NCBI GenBank assembly: GCA_963848495.1
Contig: CAWKDV010000004.1
Coordinates: forward strand, 1-64,000
Direction: 5' to 3'
From: JAICJR01 sp963848495
Lineage (GTDB): Bacteria; Actinomycetota; Thermoleophilia; Solirubrobacterales; Thermoleophilaceae
DNA length: 64,000 nt
Shown in pieces: positions 15,254 through 24,661 of this stretch (positions are counted from its first letter, which is position 1; each line of letters begins with the position of its first letter). Position numbers and translations under genes: made by a program. A model generated the notes under the pieces. It worked only from the letters and a program-made list of their open reading frames with translations, was not told the DNA's origin and did not search any database.

Positions 15254-16661
15254 GCGCCTTCCCTCCGTCGAAGCCGATCCCGCGCTCGAGGGCGTAGGCC
15301 GCCTCGAGCAGGCGGTTCTCGCAAAACGCGGGCGCCGCGAGCTGGAGGCCGACCGGCAGGCCGTCCGACAGGCCGGCCGGGATCGAGATCGCCGGGATGC
15401 CGGCCAGCGACATCGGCACCGTGAAGTAGTCGGACAGGTACATGGCGAGCGGGTTCTCGGTGCGCTCGCCCAGCTTGAACGCCGCCGTGGGCGATGTTGG
15501 CGTGACCACGAAGTCGACCCGCTTGAACGCCTCCTTGAAGTCGTCCGCGATCGTCGTGCGTACGCGCTGGGCTGTGGCGTAGTAGGCGTCGTAGTAGCCC
15601 GACGAGAGGGCGTAGGTTCCGAGCATGATGCGGCGCTTGACCTCGGTTCCGAAGCCCTCGGCGCGCGTCTCTTCGTAGAGCGACAGGAGGTCGCCGCCGT
15701 TCAGGTGCCGGTGGCCGTAGCGCACGCCGTCGTAGCGCGCGAGGTTGGCGCTTGCCTCGGCCGGCGCCAGGACGTAATAGGCCGAGATGCCGTACTCGGC
15801 GTGCGGCAGCTCGACCTCGTCCACGATCCCGCCCAGCTCCTCGATCCTCGCAAGCGCGGCGCGGCAGGTCGCCACCACCCCAGGATCGACACCCTCCTCG
15901 CCGAGCCCCCAGACACCGAAGCGCACTCCGGTGAGGTCCTCGCGGCTCGGCAGCTCGACCTCCTGGGGGAAGTCGAGCGAGGTGGAGTCGCACGGATCGC
16001 GGCGGCCGACGAGGTACTTGAGCAGCAGCGCCGCGTCGCGCACGTCGCGCGTGAGCGGGCCGCACTGGTCGAGCGACGACGCGAAGGCGATCATCCCGTA
16101 GCGCGAGACCGCGCCGTAGGTCGGCTTGAGCCCGACGATCCCGCACAGCGACGCGGGCTGGCGGATCGAGCCGCCGGTGTCGGTGCCGATCGCCCAGGGC
16201 GCGTTGCCGGCCGCCACCGCCGCGGCCGAGCCGCCGCTCGAGCCGCCGGGAACGCGCTCGCGGTCCCAGGGGTTGCGCACCGGGCCGAAGCCAGAGTTCT
16301 CGTTCGACGAGCCCATGGCGAACTCGTCCATGTTCGTCTTGCCGAGCACCGGCGCCCCCGCGCTGACGAGGCGCTCGACGCTCGTGGCCGTGTACGGAGG
16401 CCGGTAGCCCTCAAGGATGCGCGAGGCGGCCTGGCTGGGCACGCCGGCGACGCAGAAGAGGTCCTTCACCGCCAGCGGGACCGCGCCGAGCGGTGCGTCC
16501 GGCTTCGCCTCGGGGGTGTCCTCCGCTACCCAGAGGTAGGAGCCGAGGTCGTCCGCCGCCGCGCGGCCGCGGTAGAAGTCGAACAGCTCTTTGGCGGACA
16601 GGTCGCCAGCGCGGACGCGCTCGCCGGCCTCGGCGGCTGTGAGGTCGAGCAGGTCGCTCAT
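15246..16661 (-). CDS. gatA: Asp/Glu-tRNA amidotransferase subunit A
   Basis: 471-residue amidase-signature glutaminase that releases ammonia for GatB. The Ser-cisSer-Lys triad is intact: Lys66 (AVKDLF), Ser141 (GGSSGGSA) and Ser165 (TGGSIRQPA), with the family's spacing of 75 and 24 residues. It ends in the usual region AISIPAGLSDGLPVGLQLAAP. The start overlaps the gatC stop as ATGA. Confidence 0.97.
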   Translation of the reverse strand: MSDLLDLTAAEAGERVRAGDLSAKELFDFYRGRAAADDLGSYLWVAEDTPEAKPDAPLGAVPLAVKDLFCVAGVPSQAASRILEGYRPPYTATSVERLVSAGAPVLGKTNMDEFAMGSSNENSGFGPVRNPWDRERVPGGSSGGSAAAVAAGNAPWAIGTDTGGSIRQPASLCGIVGLKPTYGAVSRYGMIAFASSLDQCGPLTRDVRDAALLLKYLVGRRDPCDSTSLDFPQEVELPSREDLTGVRFGVWGLGEEGVDPGVVATCRAALARIEELGGIVDEVELPHAEYGISAYYVLAPAEASANLARYDGVRYGHRHLNGGDLLSLYEETRAEGFGTEVKRRIMLGTYALSSGYYDAYYATAQRVRTTIADDFKEAFKRVDFVVTPTSPTAAFKLGERTENPLAMYLSDYFTVPMSLAGIPAISIPAGLSDGLPVGLQLAAPAFCENRLLEAAYALERGIGFDGGKARG

Positions 16662-16942
16662 GCGCCCGGGCTCGGCACGCGGAAGCCGCCGTCGGCGGCG
16701 TCGGGGGCGAGCTCGAGCGCCTGATCGCGCGGCAGGCTCGGCCGCGGCACATCCGGGCGCAGCACGTTCTCCACCGAGATCACGTGGGTGGTCGGCTCGA
16801 TGCCCTCGAGGTCGAGCCTGTTCATGTTCTCTATGTGGCCGAGCACGGCCGACAGCTCGCTCGACATGCGCTCGACCTCGGCGTCGGTGAGCGCGAGCCG
16901 CGCGAGCCGGGCCACGTGCAGCACCTGGTCACGATCGATCAT
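16658..16942 (-). CDS. gatC: Asp/Glu-tRNA amidotransferase subunit C
   Basis: 94 residues. GatC wraps around GatA and stabilises the GatAB complex. The sequence MIDRDQVLHVARLARLAL, the helix ELSAVLGHIENMNRLDLEGIEPT and the C-terminal LRPDVPRPSLPRD are diagnostic. First gene of the gat operon: a TACAAT hexamer lies nine bases upstream of the ATG, giving at most a 2-3 base leader. Confidence 0.95.
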   Translation of the reverse strand: MIDRDQVLHVARLARLALTDAEVERMSSELSAVLGHIENMNRLDLEGIEPTTHVISVENVLRPDVPRPSLPRDQALELAPDAADGGFRVPSPGA

Positions 16943-16951
16943 CGACTGGCG

Positions 16952-16957
16952 ATTGTA
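16952..16957 (-). promoter_or_regulatory. -10 element of the gatCAB operon, TACAAT
   Basis: Near-consensus TACAAT ending nine bases before gatC. No clear -35 was found at 16-18 bases upstream. Confidence 0.5.
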
Positions 16958-16992
16958 GGGAGCCGCCTGCCTCTCTTACGTCCGTCCCGGAT

Positions 16993-16998
16993 TAGGAT
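16993..16998 (+). promoter_or_regulatory. -10 element, TAGGAT
   Basis: Hexamer ending nine bases before the ATG at 17008, divergent from the gatC promoter about 36 bases away. Confidence 0.42.
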
Positions 16999-17007
16999 GC
17001 CGGGCCG

Positions 17008-17448
17008 ATGAGCGCGGAGCGGGCAGAACGACTCGTCGTGTTCACGATGCGCTCGCTGGCGCTGACGTTCGCGGTCGTCGGGATCCTCTTCATCGTCACG
17101 CCGAACGGCGTGATCGGGCGGATGGACGACGTGGGCAACTGGATCGGCAGCTTCCCGTCCGGGCCGCGCAGCGACGAGAAGCTGTGGCTGTCGCTCGGCT
17201 TCGCCTACATGGTGGTGATCACCGGCATCGCGCTCGTGATCTCGACCGACGTCGGTCGCTACCGGCCCTTCCTGCTCGTGCTGGCGGCCGGCAAGGCGGC
17301 CTCGTCGCTCGCCACCGGCGCCTACTTCGCCTTCCACTCGAACGTCTTCATCTACCTGCTCAACTTCCTCGTCGACGGCCTGCTGGTCGGCGTGGCCGTC
17401 TTCTGCTGGGTGATCTCGGCGCCGCTCGAACGACGCGTGCCTGCCTGA
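17008..17448 (+). CDS. Four-helix membrane protein
   Basis: 146 residues with four hydrophobic helices (about 15-33, 60-82, 86-106 and 112-135), a short polar N-terminus and a basic C-terminus. No motif identifies a function. It is divergent from gatC. Its stop TGA is followed at once by the ATG of the GMC oxidoreductase gene, so the two are one transcript and the protein may serve as a membrane partner or anchor for that enzyme; this is inference from adjacency only. Confidence 0.65.
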   Translation: MSAERAERLVVFTMRSLALTFAVVGILFIVTPNGVIGRMDDVGNWIGSFPSGPRSDEKLWLSLGFAYMVVITGIALVISTDVGRYRPFLLVLAAGKAASSLATGAYFAFHSNVFIYLLNFLVDGLLVGVAVFCWVISAPLERRVPA

Positions 17449-19312
17449 ATGCGCTCGCGCGAGCTCCGCATCTTCGAGGCGTTCTGCGAGGCGCTGATGC
17501 CCGCGGGGGCCGGGCTGCCCTCGGCCGGCGAGGTGGGCGTGGCACGGCCCGTTGCGGGCTTCCTGCGCCGGGGGCCGCGGCAGGTGCGGCTCCTGACCGG
17601 CGCGGGGCTCGCGCTGCTCGAGCTGTCGTCGTTCCCGCGGCGCTTCTCGCGGATGGACGTCGAGGCCCGCGCGCGGCACCTGGAGCGGCTCGAGGGCAGC
17701 CCGGTGAGCGCCCTGCGCGACCTCTTCCTGCTGTTCAAGACGCTCGCCGCGGTGGGCTATTCGCGCGACCCGCGCGTGCAGCGGGCCATCGGGGTCGAGG
17801 CGCGCTGCGCGCGCGACGGCGGCGCGCCCTACGAGGCGCCGCGGCTCGACCGGGAGGCGATGCGCGCGCCCGCGGACATGGAGCGCTGCGACGTGGTGAT
17901 CGTCGGCTCCGGCGCCGGCGGCGCCTCCGCCGCGCGGGTGCTGAGCGAGGCCGGGCTGTCGGTGATCGTTGTCGAGGACGGCGACTACCACGACGCCTCG
18001 ACCTACACCACCGACCCGTTCGACTCCCTGCCGAAGCTCTACCGCGACTCCGGCCTCACCGCCTGCGAGGGCCGGCCCGCTATCCCGCTACCGGTCGGGC
18101 GCTGCGTGGGTGGCACGACCGTGATCAACTCGGGCACCTGCTTCCGCGGGCCGGACGACGTGCTCGCCCGCTGGCGCTCCGAGTTCGGCATCGACTGGGC
18201 GGGGGACCTCGACCGGGAGTTCGAGGAGGTCGAGCGCGCGCTGGACGTGACGCCGGTGCAGCAGGGGCGGGTCGGGCGCAACGCCGAGCTGTGCCGGCTC
18301 GGGGCCGAGGCGCTCGGAGTGTCGAATCACGGGCTGGCGCGCAACGCCGGTGACGTGGTCTGCTGCGGAACCTGCCCCACCGGCTGCGCGATCGACGCCA
18401 AGCGCGCGATGCACGTGTCGGAGCTGCCGCGTGCGGTGGCCGCGGGCTGCCGCATACGCGCGGGCGCCCGGGCGGAGGAGGTCATCGTGGAGCACGGGCG
18501 CGCGGCGGGCGTGCGCTGCCGCGGCGGCTACGAGGTGCGGGCGCGCGCGGTCGTGCTCGCCGGGGGAGCGCTCGGCACGCCCGAGTTGCTGCTGTCGCAG
18601 GGGCTCGCCAACTCGTCCGGCCGCGTTGGGCGCCACCTGCGCATCCACCCCGCCTGCTGGGTGGGCGCGCTGTTCGATGAGCCGGTGCGCGGCTGGGATG
18701 GCGTCATGCAGAGCTGGGCCGTAGACGAATGGAACGACCGCGGCCTGTTCCTCGAGGCCACCTTCACCCCGCTCTCGTTCGGCGCGCACTGGATGCGCGG
18801 GGCCGGCGCGCCCTACATGGAGCGGCTCGCCCGCTTCGACCACATCGCCGTGATCGGCGTGCACCTCTCCGACCGCTCCGAGGGGCTGATCACTCGGACT
18901 GGCCGCGGCTCGCGGATTCGCTACTGGCTCAGCCAGGACGACGCCGCCGCCCTGCGCTACGGCATCGCCCGCGCCGCCGACGTGCACTTCGCCGCGGGCG
19001 CGCGCGAGGTCTACCCGCAGGTGGGCCGCGTGGCCGTGCTCGCGCCCGGCGAGCAGACGGTCAAGGTCGAGCAGGGCCGCTTCCGGCCCGCCGAGCTGCG
19101 CCTCGAGGGCTTCCACCCGATGGGCACCGCGCGCATGGGCGCGGATCCGAGCTCGTCCGTCGTCGTCGCCGTCAGGCCAGACCCACGACCTGCCGGGCCT
19201 CTACGTGGCGGACGCGAGCCTCTTCCCCACCTCGCTGCGAGTGAACCCGATGGTCACGATCATGGCCTTCGCGCGGCGAATCGCGGCGGGGCTGGCGAAC
19301 GAGCTGGGGTAG
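17449..19312 (+). CDS. GMC-family FAD oxidoreductase, with a frameshift near the C-terminus
   Basis: About 620 residues once the frame is corrected. Residues 1-140 form an N-terminal helical domain like the gluconate-dehydrogenase subunit 3-type segment fused to some GMC enzymes. From residue 147, CDVVIVGSGAGGASAARVL is the FAD dinucleotide motif, followed by GRCVGGTTVINSGT and the Cys-rich CCGTCPTGCAIDAK. Near 19165 the frame changes after MGADPSSSVV; the shifted frame continues GQTHDLPGLYVADAS, FPTSLRVNPMVTIMAFA and stops at 19312. This restores the C-terminal FAD/catalytic region. Substrate is unknown; sterol and alcohol oxidases are relatives. Confidence 0.85.
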
Positions 19313-19323
19313 ATCTGGCAGAC

Positions 19324-19366
19324 GTGCCCGCAGTTGATCCCGCTATGCGGGACTAACTGCGGGCAC
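19324..19366. terminator. 43-nt perfect-stem hairpin between convergent genes
   Basis: GTGCCCGCAGTT, two bases, TCCCGC, loop TAT, GCGGGA, two bases, AACTGCGGGCAC: twelve plus six paired bases with one 2x2 internal loop. It fills the only sizeable gap between convergent genes in the window and has no T-run, so a bidirectional factor-assisted terminator or a palindromic repeat element are both possible. Confidence 0.65.
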
Positions 19367-19383
19367 CCCGCTCGGGGCAGCCT

Positions 19384-19969
19384 TCATTGCTGCTGTAGCG
19401 GCTCCGTGCTCGGCTGCGGCGCGGGCTCCTCCTCGCCCCACGCCGTGCCGTTTCGCTCCGCCCGCCATGCCAGCGAGGAGCCGAGGCCGACGACGCCCAC
19501 GGCCCCGAAGGCCAGCCAGACGCCCGACTTCAGAGTCGTGACCTGGTCGTCCCCGGGCTGGTTGCCGAGCCGGTAGAGCATCACGAGCGCCAGCGCCGCC
19601 GACAGCAGGGCGGCGAGGGCGCTCGGCGTGAGCCAGCCGTCGAAGCGCCTGCCGGCCACGCGGAAGACGGCGGCCAGCCGAGGCGGTGAGCGCGGTGGCG
19701 AGCACGAGCAGGAGCTCGAGGCGGTCGATCGCCCGCTTCTCCTGCCAGAGGTTCTTCTCGTCCGCCTGCGCGGTGAGTGACGCCTGCTCCTGGATGTCGC
19801 GCTGCACCTCGCCGCCGAGGGCGCCGCTCGACGGGCTCACGTCATGCTGGATCTGGCGCGCCTCGTTGCCCTGGACCGTGCTGTACCAGTCGACCGCGGT
19901 GAACAGCAGCAGCGCGAGCGCCGCGACCCACGCGATGGCGTCGCCGAGCGTGAGGCGCTCGAAGCTCAT
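19384..19969 (-). CDS. Membrane protein of unknown function, with a frameshift
   Basis: Begins MSFERLTLGDAIAWVAALALLLFTAVDWY (first helix), then a polar, probably extracytoplasmic stretch (ARQIQHDVSPSSGALGGEV) and a second helix (ELLLVLATALTASA). Near 19675 one extra base shifts the frame; the downstream frame continues AAVFRVAGRRFDGWLTPSALAALL with two more helices and ends EPAPQPSTEPLQQQ. Combined length is about 195 residues. The start overlaps the stop of the upstream membrane gene as ATGA, so the pair likely acts together. No family was recognised. Confidence 0.6.
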
Positions 19970-20430
19970 ACGCCCTCCGCGCGCGGAGCCGGCAGGGTGG
20001 TGACCTCGACGTTCGTGCTGCCCTCGGGCGCGCGGCGCTCGTCGCGGATCTCGAACCAGCCGGTGACCGCCAGTGCCAGCGCCGCAGCCGCGCCGATCCA
20101 GACCCCGGCCAAGCGGTCCGTCGGGCCCGGTCCGAGATCCGGCGGCCAGATCAGGCGAACCAGCGCGAGCACCGCTGCAATGGTGCCGCCCCAGGCGGCG
20201 AACGTGCCCACCGCGATCGGGATGGCCCCGGACGCTTGCGTGGCCGTGACCACCACCAGCGCGATCGCCAGCCCGCCGGCGATCAGGAAGATCAGGTCGT
20301 TGACCGCCATCGCCTGCCAGGCGTTGTACGTGCCGTGAGCCCGGTACCACGGCAACCACAGCGATCCGATCAGCGCCGCACCGCAGAACCCCACCAACCA
20401 GTCGATTGGCGCCACCCTCCTCAGATCCAC
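19966..20430 (-). CDS. Four-helix membrane protein
   Basis: 154 residues from GTG 20430. Hydrophobic helices lie at about 8-26, 42-64, 68-92 and 104-124. The tail is polar (FEIRDERRAPEGSTNVEVTTLP). The N-terminal MDLRRVAPIDWLVGFCGAALIGSLWLPWY resembles small actinobacterial membrane proteins of unknown role. TAGCCT lies seven bases upstream of the GTG, so it heads a two-gene unit with the next, ATGA-overlapping membrane gene. Confidence 0.62.
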   Translation of the reverse strand: MDLRRVAPIDWLVGFCGAALIGSLWLPWYRAHGTYNAWQAMAVNDLIFLIAGGLAIALVVVTATQASGAIPIAVGTFAAWGGTIAAVLALVRLIWPPDLGPGPTDRLAGVWIGAAAALALAVTGWFEIRDERRAPEGSTNVEVTTLPAPRAEGV

Positions 20431-20437
20431 GGCGGGC

Positions 20438-20443
20438 AGGCTA
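20438..20443 (-). promoter_or_regulatory. Leaderless -10 element, TAGCCT
   Basis: Ends seven bases before the GTG at 20430 and overlaps the last bases of folD, so the promoter sits in the 3' end of that gene. Confidence 0.42.
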
Positions 20444-21316
20444 GCGCTGTGAGGCCACGCCGCGTGCCGCTTGCTGCAGGCGGGCGGCCTTCAGGGTGTT
20501 GACCAGCAGCATGGCGATCGTCATCGGGCCGACGCCGCCGGGCACGGGTGTGATGGCCGAGGCGACCTCCTTCACGGCGTCGAAGTCGACGTCGCCGACC
20601 AGGCCGGACTCCTCGCGGTGGATGCCGACGTCGATGACGATCGCTCCCTCGCGGACCATGTCGGCCTTGACGATGCGCGGCACACCGACGGCGGCGACGA
20701 GCACGTCGGCCCGGCGGCAGACCGCTGCGAGGTCGCGCGTGCGCGAGTGGCACTGGGTGACCGTGGCGTTGGCCGCCAACAGGAGCTGGGCCACCGGCTT
20801 GCCCACGAGCTTGGAGCGTCCGATCACCACGGCCTCGGCGCCCGTGAGCTCCGCGCCGACCACGCGCAGCAGCTCCATCACTCCGGCTGGCGTGCAGGGC
20901 ACGAGGCCCTCGAGCCCCTGCAGCAGGCGCCCCGCGCTGAGCGGGGTGAGCCCGTCGACGTCCTTCAGCGGGTCGATGAGCTGGGTCATCGCGTCGCCGT
21001 CGATCTGATCGGGCACGGGAAGCTGCAGCAGGATGCCGCTCACCGCCTCGTCCGCGTTGAGCGCGCTGAGGAGGTCCGTCAGCTCATCCTGCGGGGTCTC
21101 CGCCGGCAGCTCGTGATGGATCGAGGAGATGCCGACCTCTTCGGACGCCTTGCGCTTGTTGCGCACGTAGACGTGGGACGCGGGATCGTCGCCGACCAGG
21201 ACGGTGGCCAGCGCCGGCCGGAAGCCGTGCTCCGCCGCGAACGCCTCGACGTCGTCGCGCACGGTCGCGCGCACGCTGGCGGAGACGGCCTTGCCGTCGA
21301 TGATCGTGGCGCTCAT
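20441..21316 (-). CDS. folD: Methylenetetrahydrofolate dehydrogenase/cyclohydrolase
   Basis: Bifunctional enzyme interconverting 5,10-methylene- and 10-formyl-tetrahydrofolate with NADP. 291 residues. Seen: Tyr50 and Lys54/Lys56 of the active site (YVRNKRKASEEVGI), GILLQLPVPDQID, DPLKDVDGLTP, the NADP-binding VVIGRSKLVGKPVAQLLL, and the C-terminal signature TPVPGGVGPMTIAMLL. It starts one base after the pcrA stop, with GAGGTGAG just upstream of the ATG. metF at 56.1 kb uses the same C1 pool. Confidence 0.96.
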   Translation of the reverse strand: MSATIIDGKAVSASVRATVRDDVEAFAAEHGFRPALATVLVGDDPASHVYVRNKRKASEEVGISSIHHELPAETPQDELTDLLSALNADEAVSGILLQLPVPDQIDGDAMTQLIDPLKDVDGLTPLSAGRLLQGLEGLVPCTPAGVMELLRVVGAELTGAEAVVIGRSKLVGKPVAQLLLAANATVTQCHSRTRDLAAVCRRADVLVAAVGVPRIVKADMVREGAIVIDVGIHREESGLVGDVDFDAVKEVASAITPVPGGVGPMTIAMLLVNTLKAARLQQAARGVASQR

Positions 21317-21317
21317 C

Positions 21318-23492
<2,175 letters not shown>

Positions 23493-23499
23493 CACGGCA

Positions 23500-23505
23500 A
23501 CGATA
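23500..23505 (-). promoter_or_regulatory. Leaderless -10 element, TATCGT
   Basis: Ends seven bases before GTG 23492 (four before GTG 23495). The promoter of pcrA-folD lies in the 20-base gap after the lipoprotein gene. Confidence 0.4.
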
Positions 23506-23522
23506 GAGAGCGGAACGGCTGG

Positions 23523-24659
23523 CTAGCCCTCGGACTGGTCGTTGGGACCGGAGCAGCCGGGATCGGCAGTATCGACGAGGCCGTCGCCATCGTCGTCGAC
23601 CCCGTTGTTGCACTCGCCGACCTGCGGGAGCCCCGCGTTGGGGTCGGTCGGCGTGGGAGTCGGCTGGTGCTGCGGCTGCGGAGTCGGCGAGGGCGAGGGC
23701 GACGACGGCTGCTGGTCGCCCAGTCCGGCGCACTGCTCCGACTCGAGCTGCGACCGCGGCGGGTTGCAGTGGAGGCCGCCGCTGTCCGAGGGGGGCGCCG
23801 TTCCCGGAGCCGGGGTGGTCACGGCGGTGGGCGGCGGCGTGGCGGGCGGCGGGTGGTAGACGGCGACGATCGTCACCGTCGGCGGGTCCGGATAGGCGCG
23901 GTAGCAGCGGCGGTAGGTGCTGCGGCGCTGCAGCCGGATGTAGACCTCGTCGTAGGACTGGTTGTCGTAGTAAGAGCGGCGGTAGTAGAGCGTGTCGTAG
24001 TCGTCGCCGCGCGCGAACTCGCACTGCCGCGGCGGCTTGTAGTGCGCCGGGCAGTCGATGCACCTGCTGGCCGTGGTGAACACTGCCGGCCGGAGCGGGT
24101 TGCCACAGAAGCAGCGCACGACCGGGCGCCCGTAGCGATCGACGAGCACCGCGGTCCCGGCCTTGAGGATCGCCTGGAAGGCGAACACGCCCTTCTGCTC
24201 CGAGAAGCCGTGGTTCGTCACCCGCGTGTCGCGTGTGAGCGTGACGGGATGGAGCTTGGCGATGTAGCGCTTCACCGCCCGCAGGCTCGGCTCGACGTGG
24301 AGCACGCTCGCCCAGGCCAGCATCTGGCCCTGGTGGGTGCTGAGGAAGCGGATCAGCTTGTTGCGGTCGCAGACGCGGTTCGAGCCGCTCCCCCCGAACG
24401 GCTGCGTGCTGTCCGACACCGGCACGGTTCGGCCGCCCACCACGTCGGTCGGGGGCATGAAGGGGTTCGGACCGGTCTGCTCGGGCTGTTGGAACCTGAT
24501 CGTCTGAAGGTGCTGCTGCGGTGGGGCGGCCCGCGAGCCGCCCTTCGCAGCACCGCCGCAGCCGGTCAGTGCCGCGGCGAGGACGAGCGCGACCGCCGCT
24601 GGGGCAACGGCCGCTCCAATAGCTCGCCACACACGAGCAGCTTCTCCGCCGACGCGCAT
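23523..24659 (-). CDS. DUF6777-like lipoprotein with calcium-loop tail
   Basis: 378 residues. The N-terminal hydrophobic segment ends in lipobox LTGC (Cys34). Residues about 60-240 contain GPNPFMPPTDV, SNRVCDRNKLIRFLSTHQGQMLAWA, RYGRPVVRCFCGNPLRPA and CIDCPAHYKPP, matching from memory the secreted actinobacterial DUF6777 family. A Pro/Thr/Ser-rich linker (about 270-345) follows, then ECNNGVDDDGDGLVDTADPGC, an acidic loop like thrombospondin type 3 calcium repeats. Likely anchored on the outer face of the membrane. Function unknown. It begins two bases after the LuxR gene stop. Confidence 0.75.
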   Translation of the reverse strand: MRVGGEAARVWRAIGAAVAPAAVALVLAAALTGCGGAAKGGSRAAPPQQHLQTIRFQQPEQTGPNPFMPPTDVVGGRTVPVSDSTQPFGGSGSNRVCDRNKLIRFLSTHQGQMLAWASVLHVEPSLRAVKRYIAKLHPVTLTRDTRVTNHGFSEQKGVFAFQAILKAGTAVLVDRYGRPVVRCFCGNPLRPAVFTTASRCIDCPAHYKPPRQCEFARGDDYDTLYYRRSYYDNQSYDEVYIRLQRRSTYRRCYRAYPDPPTVTIVAVYHPPPATPPPTAVTTPAPGTAPPSDSGGLHCNPPRSQLESEQCAGLGDQQPSSPSPSPTPQPQHQPTPTPTDPNAGLPQVGECNNGVDDDGDGLVDTADPGCSGPNDQSEG

Positions 24660-24661
24660 CG

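Noticed and set aside
19313..19383. A tRNA or small RNA gene in the gap holding the hairpin
   Set aside because: Only one long stem-loop is present, with no cloverleaf arms or promoter-like element.
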